This document shows, one piece after another, positions 19,546-52,137 of a DNA stretch of 64,000 bases. Source of the DNA: Cristatella mucedo (Eukaryota; Bryozoa; Phylactolaemata; Cristatellidae); NCBI GenBank assembly GCA_009760855.2, contig WPIO01000034.1, positions 2,726,001 through 2,790,000 of the forward strand, in the 5' to 3' direction. The notes under the pieces were generated by a model. The model saw nothing but the letters and a program-made list of their open reading frames with translations. It was not told the origin of the DNA and searched no databases. How positions within the stretch are numbered: position 1 is the first letter of the stretch; each line of letters starts with the position of its first letter. The position numbers were made by a program, and so were the translations under genes.

Positions 19546-20442
19546 GCCGTGTTGTCCAGACGTTCTTATGGTTCATGCAACTGCCTACACATACACAAGC
19601 TTAAAAACTAACATTCAAGTCTTCACTAAGTTGGTCTTATATACCTACCTTAAATGCTAATCTACACCAGCGGGCCGTAACATAGCAATATTTTATCACT
19701 CTGCATGTACCTACTCCATGTTTACGATAGTCGGGTCGGTGCGCATGCAACTGAATGGAGCTTGCCTCCTCCCCCCCCCCAGACCGTCTCCGTTGCATTA
19801 AGTTGAACACCCAAATATAGCTATTACTTATTTCGGCGAGCACAGCGACGCATTGACGTTGCTTCGTAAGCTTCAGAACATATCTTGACTGGAGTACGAC
19901 TCTTGTAGTGCAATGGTTTGCAAAGAGGTCGACGAGGCAACGGCTTGTCTGAGCAGGTCTGAGCAAGTTGCAGGACTAGCAGGCGTAGAGTCTACGATTT
20001 GACAACCGACGGACTCGGACCCTAAAAGTCTGCAAGCATCGGGCTCATCGATGGCTGCAAGCTGCTGCTGGTTGGTCTGCACTGACCTGAAATTATGCCA
20101 GCAAAATTACAATAAATTGTGCCGTTTATGTCGTCTGATGCATCATCCACGCTTACAAAATAATGAAAACAAACCAGATGCTGCAACAGCAAAAAAAGAA
20201 GCTTGTTGCAACATCGGCTAGTCTACATATGCTTGGTACGTAGCACTGCATCTGCAGCCACAGGATTTGGCCGAACAAGCAGAGACAGCCGGAGATCTTG
20301 GCAGCACGCTATTGCAAAATTCGGTATAAAAAAGATTTGCCACGGTCAGCAGTGAGAAAACCACTGCTGCCATCTGCGAGCGCAAATGGCACGCGATGGG
20401 AAGCTGGTGGCAGATGCAGCCCTGCCACAGCTGCTGCTGCTG

Positions 20443-41888
<21,446 letters not shown>

Positions 41889-42562
41889 GGTTCGGCTGTG
41901 TTCTCAATGGCCGCTGGCATGCAAACGAGAACTGTCAGTGCTTCGCTGTGCCCCGGCCGCAACCAGGCGAAACCCGACAGGCTCTGCCCATACCAACACC
42001 TAGCTGCCGGTGTCACTGCCTCTCTCCTCTATCCTTTCTCTGTCTCTCTTCTCTCTCTCCCCTGTGTTCCTTCTCTAAAAAACAAAAAAGGCCTTCATCA
42101 GAGGGTACGATTTGTGCTGTTTCAGCTCAAAACCATGGCAATTTTTTGCCGAGCAGCAGCCCTAGCGATGCAGCTTACTGACCTGTATGTAGGCACCACG
42201 TGGCTCGTCTCGGTGCCCGGCAGTAGTGTATGTGGCAGGCACACTGTGCCAACATTAGGTAGGCAGGTATTGGGCTTGCCAAAGCGGCAGCCAATGAGAG
42301 CTTCCATCATTCATCGCCTGCATTGCACAGCCACACAAACACATCGTTGTGGCTTCGGATAGTGGCTGGTGAGCCATCAATCAAAGCCTGAATGCCGGAG
42401 GCGGGCTCTTGCTTGCATTAGGAGCCGCTGAGCTGCAGTCTGATTGGTCCGGCCAGGCTGAGAGCATACTGAAATAAAAACCCACTTGATCCCGTCTGGC
42501 AAAGGCCACTCTGACTGGTTTTCTACATTCACAGGTCCATTCCGGTCAGGCCGAGCTGAGGA
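41889..42562. promoter_or_regulatory. Upstream region of the SLC16-like gene
   Basis: About 0.7 kb between the SLC16 start codon and a CTG-rich minisatellite, presumably containing its 5' UTR and promoter. No TATA box or clear leader exon was identified. Open frames on the + strand here are shadows of exon 1 and its flank. Assignment is by position only. Confidence 0.35.
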
Positions 42563-42832
42563 ATGAGATGCTGCTCGCTGCTCGCTGCTCGCTGCTCGCT
42601 GCTGCTCGCTGCTAGCTGCTGCTCGCTGCTCGCTGCTAGCTGCTGCTCGCTGCTAGCTGCTGCTCGCTGCTCGCTGCTGCTCGCTGCTGCTTGCTGCTCG
42701 CTGCTGCTCACTGCTAGCTGCTGCTGCTTGCTGCTGCTGCTTGCTGCTTGCTGCTTGCTGCTTGCTGCTTGCTGCTTGCTGCTTGCTGCTTGCTGCTGCT
42801 TACTGCTGCTGCTGCTTACTGCTGCTGCAGAG
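42563..42832. repeat. CTG-rich heptamer/decamer minisatellite
   Basis: About 270 bp built of CTGCTCG, CTGCTAG and CTGCTTG units with extra CTG triplets. The units change along the array from CTCG-rich to CTTG-rich to pure CTG. Open frames (Leu/Cys or Gln/Ala/Ser) are repeat artefacts. Confidence 0.95.
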
Positions 42833-43114
42833 ATGAGCCAATCCATGGGTCCATGTAGAGCCGGTAGATTCAACAGTCAGCTACGTTGGGCTCACCGAAC
42901 ACAACCAGAGATGGCAAGCAATTTCATCGGTACGACTTAGACCACCATTGCTGGGCTAGTCGAAGGGTCTAGATGGGGTAGGGGCAGATTAAGACCAGCA
43001 GCAACCGTCGGCTGAAAGGGGAGTGCCTGCTCGGACCTGCTGGCCAGTCTGGTGTTACATCCCATATGCACTGCCTTTCTCATAGTTAGCCTGCCGGTTA
43101 CCTGCTCTGCTGCT

Positions 43115-44520
43115 ATGGATGCCGATACATAAAAAGGCTACATTAGATTCAGAGGTCCTAGCAAGCCATCACCCAGATCATCCCAGCTATCACCCAGATC
43201 ATATCACCCAGATTAGCTGTTCCTCATTTCCTTTTCTGCCAAAAGTTTTTGAAAAGGTTATCGCTAAGCAGCTTATAGCATACAGTCAAAAAAATAAATT
43301 GTCAGAGAAATTAAAGTCACGATTATATGACACTGCTTCACTGAAACTACTCTCCTCCGTGTTACCAACGACACCCTATGCAGCAACGATGACGGCATTG
43401 TCACGGCTCTAGCACCTGCATCAGATCCATCAGCTGCGTTTGACACCGCTGATCACGATATTCTAGAACGATTAGAACGACTAGAACGATTCAACGATCG
43501 ATCTGGCACTGACGGGGTACTGGTGTGGTTGAAATCGTACTTGTCGGATGTTGTTCAATCAGTGTCAGGTGTCATCCCCCAAACCAGTGGCACGACAACC
43601 AGTTACCAGTGGAGTTCGTCCTCGGTCCTTTGTTGTTTGTTCTCCATTTATACTCAACCTCAGGGAACAGTGATTCACGCCCATTGAATCGGCAATCGCT
43701 GCTATCCTGAATATACTCAGCAATATTCGTCACTGTCATATATCGGTTGAAGCGACTGATAAGCCGAATGCCTTGTAGACCTTCGATCCCGTATATCGGC
43801 AAATTTCCTTAAACATAACGACGATAAAACAGAATCGCTACTCGCAGGACAACCCAAGAGTGTGGCTGGACTAGAATGCAACTCCACTTTGGCTGGGCTA
43901 TCGAAAAAGCCACTAGGCCGCTGCAGCTGATAATAAATACGGCTGCAAGGCTAGTTAAAACAAATCCCAGAGGCTTGACCACGTGGTGTTCCTTTGCTGA
44001 AGGAGCTTCAACCGCTTGGTCAAGGGATACAGAGTACAGTTCTTAGGCTGACCTACAATGCCACGCCACGGCTCGGCTCCTTCATACCAGTTGAACTATG
44101 GCATCAATTTCTGCCTCATACCCTCAGGTCCTTTCTGGACACTAAATTAGCTGTTCCGCTCCTCCGGTTTAAGGCAGTTAGTGACAGAAGCGTTTCTTCT
44201 GCATGTTCCAGACAGTGGAGCTCACTTCCACAATTCTTACACAATTCCATCTACTCTCCTGCTGCCGACTGTGGCACATCCTTTCCAGCCGTCCTGAGCT
44301 GCTACTTCCATGCCACTCACAACCTCAAATGCTCTCGGGACTACTCGGCTATTCTTCTCATGCTCTCTTTGTTGCATGAGATGAAGTCTGTTGGCTTCCG
44401 AATGTGTATCGCAACCTGCTTAAGCTCTGAATTTGCTACAGAAAATTCTCCTGTGTAACACCCACTTGGTCTTTGTGGCTTTGTGAAGTTGCAGATGGAG
44501 ATACATTATCTTACATTAGA
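43115..44520 (+). mobile_element. LINE-B RT and 3' end, pseudogenic
   Basis: Plus strand. RT start PIHKKATLDSEVLA, then FPFLPKVFEKVIAKQLIAYS, AAFDTADHDILERLE-like, VSGVIPQTSG, ANFLKHNDDKTE-like, then the C-terminal domain (GLTTWCSFAEGASTAWSRDT-like region, SSACSRQWSSLPQFLHNSIY, CGTSFPAVLSCYFHATHNL) ending at the TAA near 44458, followed by the ACACCCACTTGGTCTTTGTG 3' UTR and GAGATACATTATCTTACATT tail. Several stops and frameshifts. A TCACCCAGATCA tandem expansion disrupts 43168-43212. This is the most complete LINE-B copy in the window. Confidence 0.85.
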
Positions 44521-44920
44521 GCACACGAGCGTGCAGCTTAAGTCATTGCAAAATCCTGCAAGGGTAATGCCTAGTCAATGCTAAGGGCAGGTAAGTTGTG
44601 GCCCTGTGAGCGCTCTCTCAATTGGTAGTAGATCTGCACACAGAGTTGCATGCTGGCTGGAGTTAATGGTGTGTGTCTCTCCCCAACATGCATGGCACCT
44701 TAGAGTTCGCAATACCTTCAGCTTTGTCCGTCGGCACAGCACGTCGTGTAGTATGTCGTGCAGCACGTCGTGCAGCAGACCACGGACCGCCGGAGTCAAG
44801 CTGGTGCCATGTCGCTGATTAGCCCCGGAGTTGAAGTCGTGGATTAGCTGAATTGGCAGTCATCCAAGTGGTCTGCTACTGCTTTCCATCGTCAAGTTTA
44901 GCCACCTAGAATCGCAAGTG

Positions 44921-45050
44921 CTCATCTCCAGAGACAGAAAGAATCTCATCTCCAGAGACAGAAAGAATCTCATCTCCAGAGCCAGAAAGGATCTCATCTC
45001 CAGAGACAGAGAAAATCTCATCTCCAGAGACAGAGAATCTCATCTCCAGG
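44921..45050. repeat. 24-bp minisatellite
   Basis: Five to six units of CTCATCTCCAGAGACAGAAA plus GAAT, the last units shortened. Unit-to-unit differences are few. Confidence 0.95.
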
Positions 45051-45218
45051 GGGCCTCGGCAGTGATTCCACTTCTTGGTTGCATGTGGCAACTGACATCG
45101 ACGTTGCTGCCATTCCAGTATGCCCTTCTGCATTGAAAACAGTGCTCATTATTGCCACAGGCTCCAAAACAAGACACTTTCCCAGAAGCAGCCCTCTATC
45201 GCCTTACCTAGTAAGCCG

Positions 45219-45375
45219 TAATGGCTCACTAGGTAAGGCGGTTGCTTTTCACGACCTCGGCCCCGAGTTCGTGAGTTCGAATCCTGCGGTGGGCGATCCT
45301 TGATCGCCACTGCAAGCGTTGGTTATAAAGGCTCTTCTGTCGCTATAAAAAAGAGGCTGTTAAATCAGCTAGCAT
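45219..45375 (+). mobile_element. SINE-2
   Basis: Plus-strand copy: TAATGGCTCACTAGGTAAGG head, CCTCGGCCCCGAG arm, GAGTTCGAATCC B box, GCGGTGGGCGATCC, GGCTCTTCTGTCGC, AGAGGCTGTTAAATCAGCTA. The first 20 bp form an inverted repeat with 45200-45219, the remnant of an oppositely oriented copy. Confidence 0.82.
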
Positions 45376-45394
45376 TTATTTATTTATTTATCGG

Positions 45395-46200
45395 CATTCA
45401 AGTCTGCCTACTATCAGCTTCATCACGTTGCTACAATTCGGGCTTGCTTAGACAGGGATACTATATCTATATTGGCCCGTGCATTTGTGACACTTCGTCT
45501 TAACTTCTGTAACTCACTGCATGCTGATCTTCTGGCCTGTGCAATCAGGCGCTTACACTTGGGGCAAAACTCTGTAGCTATTCTTGTCTGTCGTGAGGGA
45601 AGCAGTTGCCACATCAAATCACCACTCATCATCATCAAATCACATCACTTCTCGCCGACCTGCACTGGCTCCCAGTCAAGCATTGACTTCAAGATTCTGC
45701 CACTCACTTTTAAGTCCCTCTATTCTTTGACTCCAGCCTACCTAGCAGATCTACTCCCCCATCAGGTTAAGCATCATACCACTCGCTTTTCGGAATCTAA
45801 TCGTTTACCTATACCTCGTACGAACCTCAAATCATTTGGAGACCGAGCATTTAGTTCGTATGCTTCCATAGCCTGGAACTCACTTCCGACTGGCCTCACG
45901 ACATCCCCCCCCCCCCGACTTAATGGCATTTAAAAAGAAATTAAATGAGCTATTTATCACAGCAATTAGTGGGTCAATGCGATTTGTCCGTTGTGTGCTT
46001 ATGCCTGCTCACACCGTGCATGCTGCCACTAACCATATGTGCATGCTGACACCTGTGCTGTCACCTCTAACTGTGTTATGCTTGCTGATATTGAGCATGC
46101 TACCACTAACAAGTTGATCATGCTTCCTTTAGCCTATGTAGAATGCCAAAAAAGAGGTTACGTTTTCTGAGGGTGCTATACAAATGTATTGTTATTATAG
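45395..46200 (+). mobile_element. LINE-A 3' half
   Basis: Plus strand. The ORF end reads ARAFVTLRLNFCNSLHADLL, ACAIRRLHLGQNS, then SLTPAYLADLLPHQVKHHTT, SNRLPIPRTNLKSFGDRAFS, SSYASIAWNSLPTG and a KKKLNELFITAISGSM remnant after a poly-C frameshift (45905-45917). The 3' UTR and hairpin tail end at about 46200 in TGTTATTATAGTTATTA. The ORF is broken. Confidence 0.88.
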
Positions 46201-46209
46201 TTATTATGC

Positions 46210-47320
46210 AGCCGAGGTCGATTCCAAAGAGCCGTGCACGAAGATACACTCGACCGTCCATGTGGCATGTGCTCTCCTTGCATGCTACAGCCAACTGACT
46301 TATCGCATACTGCGATCTTGAAGAAGAAATAAATGCTCTGACATCCGTCGTGTGAAGCACAGAACACGATCTGGTGTTTGCAGTGCAGTACATGCACGGC
46401 AGCCGACTTGTGCAACAGTGGTTGCAGCAACCAATGCATTCACTTGGCCCTAACCTTGGCTCGCCTGATCCTGATCCCAACCTGATCTTCCCCTATCTTC
46501 TCCTATCATGTCTTTCCATCTCCTTTCCTATCCTCAGCCATTTTCAGCCGGTGCAGCAGTCCTCACCTTAGGAGTCAGGTGGATTATATTATAATAATAA
46601 ATTATAAATATTGCAATACATGCAAATAAAATAACATTGTACGATGTAATTATTCGCTGTGCACTACATCAGTAGATCTAGATTTGAATCATAACCCCCT
46701 TCTGAGTGTTGTGCATGCATCACTACCTGCTTGAAGCGATCGTTGCTCTTAAGCTAAAGTATACAAATAATCCTAGACAGCACGTGCAGTGTAGCCTCAG
46801 CAGCTGCTGCAGTATTCGACAGGCGTCAGTGAGTGAAGAAGTTGATTTGCCTCGAGCAAAGAAGTGGATGTGCAAGCATCCTCTGACTGCCTACGTGTGC
46901 TTACGGTACTGACCTGTATCGGCCGATACGTCTAGATACAGCTGAAGCTGGTAGTCCGGCTCCCAGCCTGCTGCTGGATGCATCAATCAGCTAGCAGGCT
47001 GAGTTGAAAGCCATTGTAAGCTTCAGTCCAAGCACTCCTAGATAAGGCTTCGGGCCCGAAAGTCCTGATTGCTTCACTCACTCTCTTCTCTCTGGCTGTC
47101 CGGGCTGGGCAGATGCCATTTTTCCCCTCTAACTTTCCCTCTCTATACTAAGTCGTTTGGCATTAAACTATAATAGCATCTGTTGCATCGAGTTATTCAT
47201 ACAACTTCCTACCCAACAGGCCCACTTCATACAGAGCAGCTGCAGTTCCTTGACTGAATAAAGGTCACGAGTTCCCGCAGTTAGCAAGTCGACGAGGCAA
47301 TCTGCCAGAGCCATAAAAGC
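46210..47320. other. No recognised gene
   Basis: No exon or TE recognised. AT-rich patch at 46585-46640. Confidence 0.3.
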
Positions 47321-47324
47321 ATCG

Positions 47325-48700
47325 AATAATAATAACAATAATAATACATTTATATAGCACCCTTAGAGAACTTAAATCTCTTTCTTGGCACTTAACATGC
47401 GCTGTATAAGAAGTATGACCCCATGGGTAGTGACAGCATGCACATAGGCAACATTCGTAACATGGTTGGTCGGAGCATGCAGCGTCAGCACACGCTTAAC
47501 GATGCAAAGCTAAAATCACAAGAACCCAGCTAATTCTGTGAGGAAAAGGTGCGTTTTAGCATCATTTTGTATTTCGTCAAATCGGAGGATGTCATGACAT
47601 CATGCGAGAATCAGTTCTAGTCTTTGGAAACATTCGAACTAAAGGCATGGTCTCCGAAGGATTTGAGGTTGGCTTGAGACACAACTAAACAACTTGGATG
47701 AGAAGAGCAGGTGGTACCAGCCTGATTAGGAAGTAGTTCTGATGGGTAAGCCGGGGCAAGAGAATGAAGGGATCAAAAAGTGATCTGTTGAAGCCTAGCT
47801 GCAGAGTACTTCATCAACTTTAAATGCCTAATTGCACAGGCCGGAAGACTTGCAAGCAGTAAGTTACCTAAGTCGAGACAGGCTTTTACAAATAACTCGG
47901 ATGTGGAATCCAAGTCTAATAAGCGCCGAATTTGTGCAACTTTTGTGTAGCTGAAATTAGTTGAACTTGACAGGGGATGTGGTCGTGTAGTGAAAGGTCA
48001 CTTTGGAACAGGACACCCAGGTTTCGTGTAGATGCAACTGGAAATGTGTTGGACGAGCCCATTTTAAGAGAGCGGTTTTCCCATTTCCGAATCACGCTAG
48101 GTTTTGCCTATAACTAGTAAGTTGGTCATCGTCATTCAATTTGAGACAGTTGTGTGCCATCCAATTGCGAATGTCGGCAATACATGCAATGAGGGACTTT
48201 AGAGAGTTTGAGTGCTTGAAGGGCCGGGAGAGATCAATGCACAGGCACAGCTGTGTGTCATCTGTATAGACACAAAAGTCTACATTGGGTTGGCTATTAC
48301 ATCTGCAAGAGAAAGAGTAAACAAATTGTGAAAAGAAGTGGACCAAGCACAGCGAGCCCTTGGGTACCGCCCCCTACTTTACTGGCTCCTCGAATGACTG
48401 TGGCCGTTTGATATTAACGCTCAGGAGTGTCTCCAGCCGAGATAGGACCTGTACCGTTCCAGTGAAGTGCCAGCGATGCTCCAGTGAGATAAGAGGCGCT
48501 CGATAAAGACTTGCTGATCGATAGTATCAATCGCTGCCGAGACCGAGCAAAGAGACTCCAAGAGTCCGCCGAGTCTGCATTCAAGAGAAGGTCCGTCTGT
48601 ATATAACCGAAGCAATGAGTTTAGCAGGTCGGCCACTACTCGTTCAAGTTTCTTTGATAGGAGCGGTAGTAGGGAGATTGTGTGAGAGAACAGGACACTG
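47325..48700 (-). mobile_element. LINE-A RT and 3' end
   Basis: Minus strand. RT blocks LPLLSKKLERVVADLLNSLL, AAIDTIDQQVFIERLL, then after a gap FCVYTDDTQLCLCIDLSRPF (the catalytic YxDD box with both Asp kept) and CIADIRNWMAHNCLKLNDDD. The remainder is frameshifted, followed by the 3' UTR and hairpin tail (CACCCTTAGAGAACTTAAAT) ending in (AAT)n. One of the longest LINE-A copies, still 5'-truncated. Confidence 0.85.
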
Positions 48701-49280
48701 CAGCAGCCTTCGAGTACTGGGCAGAGGCCCTCCGAGGGCTCAGACTGCCTAAGCAGCCGCAGGCTCTCGAGTGGTGGACGGCGGACAATGACTCTTGGCA
48801 GATGACTCGGCAATCCGGCCCAAATCCATGCACCGGTGGCGTCTGTGAGAGACATCCATCTACCACAAACTGCCGCCAGCTGTCGGGCAGGTACGGAACG
48901 AACAATGGGTCGACATTGCAATAACAATACATGCATGGAATATAAGGGCTGCCGAGGAGTACGGAGGGAGGGGCAGGACTAGATCAAATGACGCCGACAG
49001 CCGTCTAGAGTGCTTCGTCGGCTGAGCTTGGCCGGCCAAGTGGTTCTGAATAAAGTGCATGCGGCGTTGGAGCCAGCAGCCTTGTTGCTCGGTCGTGCTA
49101 CCTAGCCCGACGATAGGTCGTGCTGAGGGCTGTCACAACTAGGCTGATCAAACTGGTTCAGGCTTACCACCTTGCTATTAACCAAACCGGTCAGCATGGA
49201 CGTTAGAATTGCCAATATCGTGACCAGCCTCACACCACCATGAAGACACATAGCAAACCTTTCCCGGCGGCCATTGAGAG
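48701..49280. other. No recognised gene
   Basis: A minus-strand frame continues to 48936 beyond the LINE-A homology, but without any domain I recognise. Confidence 0.3.
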
Positions 49281-49345
49281 GTATATCGGGTATGTATGCA
49301 TGTATGTATGTATGTATTTATGTATTTATTTATGCATGTATGCAC
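49281..49345. repeat. (TATG)n / (TATT)n microsatellite
   Basis: Interrupted tetranucleotide array GTATGTATGTATGTATTTAT followed by related units. Confidence 0.9.
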
Positions 49346-49759
49346 ATATCACCCGAAGCCTTTATCGACGCCGTCGAATAAAGACCAGTGTTCCTCAAGC
49401 GTCATCCCGAAGTGAAGAAGCTGCATGCAAGATTACCTAGCACCGTCTGCAAACACTGGTAGCCTGCTTGTGAAGTAATTAGAGATCAGCCCGTTCAACG
49501 GCCCCATCAATAAAGCGGCCGAAGAGCCTGCCATGTGACTGTCACTCCGAAATCGCGAAGCAATCAAGACAGAATTGCCTACAGGCTACAGGACTCAACT
49601 ACCCACGACCTATGTTGTGAAGTGCAAGCTCCCTACCTTCGGGGCTAAGACCCAGGGAAGAGCGTATCGCGAGAACCAGGGACGTTGACTTTTTAGCCCC
49701 TGCTATAACGTTCGATCCCTTTCAAGAGATCCTGAAGCTATGCTCAGGAGGCGGGAAGC

Positions 49760-49920
49760 CGTGATGGCACGCACTAGGTAAGGTGGTTGCTTTCATGACC
49801 CCGAGGTCATGGGTTCGATTACTGTGGTGGGCGATCCTGTATCGCCGCTGCAAGCGGTCGCGAAAGCCGTCAAAGCTCTTCTGTCGTTATACAAAAAGAG
49901 GCTGCTTAAGCATCTAGGAT
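49760..49920 (+). mobile_element. SINE-2
   Basis: Plus-strand copy: GCCGTGATGGCACGCACTAG, AGGTGGTTGC, CATGGGTTCGATTACTG (altered B box), GTGGTGGGCGATCC, GCTCTTCTGTCG, AGAGGCTGCTTAAGCATCTA. Confidence 0.78.
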
Positions 49921-50168
49921 TTATTTCATTTATTAAGCCCGAGACCCGACTCAAAATGACGAACGCCGCCATACGAATAAAACGTAGAAGCACCGTGCCG
50001 ATGGTTCTAGGAGCTCGGCATGCCCGGCCAGACCTGTCGGGCAAGAATGGCAAATAATTTCAAAGCAGTTCCGCCCAAATAAAGCGCATCGACGGCGCCC
50101 TTCTGAAAACTGACGCCGAGCTGTGCACGCCGAGCGTACGGAAAGCATCTGAAACCTTTATTCTATAA

Positions 50169-50344
50169 CAGCGGTTCTCAACCTACCTAATGCCGAGACC
50201 CTTCAATGCAGTTCCACGTGTTGTGGCGACCCCCAACCATAAAATTATTGTGTGCAAAATGTGGAAAATCGTGTTTTCCGATGGTCTAAGGCGACCCCGT
50301 TCGACCGCCAAAGGGGGCTCGACCCCATAAGCAGAGAATCGCTG
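50169..50344. mobile_element. SPIN-like hAT DNA transposon (short non-autonomous copy)
   Basis: 176-bp element beginning CAGCGGTTCTCAACC and ending GAGAATCGCTG, near-matching inverted ends, flanked by a perfect 8-bp duplication TTCTATAA (50161-50168 and 50345-50352). The duplication fits the hAT nTnnnnAn pattern. The interior contains GGCGACCCCCAACCATAAAA, then TGTTTTCCGATGGTCTAAGG and GCGACCCC, which I recognise as the SPIN/OposCharlie-type hAT family. That family is known for patchy distribution across vertebrates, a planarian, a snail and a triatomine bug, attributed to horizontal transfer. There is no transposase here, so it is non-autonomous. Family call is from recalled sequence; the structure is directly visible. 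Confidence 0.88.
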
Positions 50345-50844
50345 TTCTATAAGCTCGATAGTCATCGATAGGGAAAGGTTTGCCACACACTCTCAGGTAA
50401 GCCATTGGTCCATTTTTTAGAAGATTTTCTCACACGATCGTGTGCCTTGAGTTCACACTAGAACATCTTAGCAACGATTGACTGAGTTGCCATGCATCCG
50501 CAAAGGTCAGGCATACTGATTATTTCCGATGATATGCTGAGGGTTGTGTCACTCATGAGAGCAGTCTTCTACGATCGTCAAGGCGGAAAAAGCGGCACCG
50601 CGAATTTTTTCTTTGCGACCGATTTCCAATGGCTTTCCAAGATGCTGAGCGTGATCTAGCAAAATTGCATTAACGGCTGTAAACAATGGATTTTTGCCGA
50701 AAAGTTTCTCTTTATACATGTCAACTGCCTTTCACAGTTGACGGCTTTGACGTCGTGCTTAAAATAATCTTAAAAAGTCAATGGGCCAAGTCGGAGCTCC
50801 CTCTCATAAAGTGAGGCTCGTTTTTATATTCAGCAACAACTTTC

Positions 50845-51410
50845 TGCCTGTCCAATAAGGCGCTCACAGATTATGCAGAACTTTGCAGCTAGGCTGGTCT
50901 GTCGTATCGTCGCATCTGCCACATTACGCCACTTCTCACCGACCTGCACTGGTTCTCACTCAAAGGCCACATCAATTTCAAGGCCCTGTCACTAACTTTC
51001 TGGTCCTTTATTATCATCCAACGTAGCACCTGCTTCTCTGACTCGAGTAATGTATCTGTGCTTCTAACCCAACTCAAATTCCTCGGTGACCGTGTCTTTA
51101 GATCCTGTGCTTCAAAGCCTGAAACTTCATTTTTATTGACGTCACGACAGCCCCTGACTTGAGACATTTAAAAGGAGACTGTAAACCCACCCGTTCTTCA
51201 TAGCATTCGCTCCGTCCATCCGAATTGTCCCTCTTTGCTCAAGCGTTCTGACATAGCACATTTGTGCTCGTGTGCTGTAACTGGTCAGTTAAAAGTCATA
51301 TATGTTACAGCATCACTAATCAGTCGATATGCTTTCTTTCTAAAGTTCTCGTACCGAGTTGAGTTCTCGCAGGGCTGTATGCAAAGGTTGTATTGCTACT
51401 ATTGTTGTTA
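50845..51410 (+). mobile_element. LINE-A 3' end, decayed
   Basis: Plus strand: CAGAACTTTGCAGCTAGGCT, CCACTTCTCACCGACCTGCA, decayed ORF end (LKFLGDRVFRSCASKP-like, VTTAPDL), 3' UTR, and a degraded tail TCTCGTACCGAGTTGAGTTC ending near 51410. Confidence 0.7.
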
Positions 51411-52137
51411 GTAATCGTCGTTGAGGCGGATCGTTCCGTGGCGAGCCCCCTACATTCTGGGCCTGAAAAAATGGAAGCCACGGAACCGTGGAATGACCTT
51501 TGCACATTGACAGCGAGAAAACGACTAGTGTCCTTTGGCCCAGTAAGGGAAGCAGTGCGAGCCATCCGCCGCGCGCCGCCACCCTTGGCGGGATGTACTG
51601 CCCTCGTCGGTCGTAACGCGATGTGCGACTGCATATTCATTCAACCATTCATTCATACTACGCCAAGATCTGACCGACAGGTGGCGCTACAAGTCGCTGG
51701 GGCTGCCCGTGTCACTCAGTACACGACGGTCGTTGGAATGCAACTCAAAATGCTGATTTCACCGAGTAGTAGTGTCGGAGGATGTCGATGGGCCAAATGG
51801 TACATCTACGTACGTCACCACCTCTCAGCTCCCGGTGCGAGAGGTTACCCATGGACGCAATGGCAATGTACGGCTACTAATGTATCACCCGAAACGGCTG
51901 CTGCAACCCGTCTCGAGAGCGGCGGTTGCATTTAATAAATAAAGCACTTCGTACATAAAACATGCCGTCCGCTACGGGTAAAGCTTAAACTATATTTACA
52001 GCGGTCTTTGTAAATTTAATTGATTTGCTTCTTCTCCGTGATTTTTGGGAGGGAGGTAACGCGACCTTGGGATAATTTATTTGGAAGAAAACTTGCAATT
52101 TATTAGGTACCGCAGATTAAAATGTTGAACTAAGAAG

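Noticed and set aside
44921-45050. CRISPR-like array (regular repeats)
   Set aside because: The units are directly tandem with no unique spacers, and the window is eukaryotic; it is a minisatellite.
45219-45300. Possible functional tRNA gene (perfect B box GTTCGAATCC)
   Set aside because: No proper acceptor stem or anticodon arm could be matched, and the same sequence with the same 3' body recurs at 5022, 13951 and 49760, so it is a SINE head.
47325-48700. Possible autonomous, intact LINE because YTDDTQL is preserved
   Set aside because: Stops and frameshifts separate the RT blocks and the 5' half is missing.
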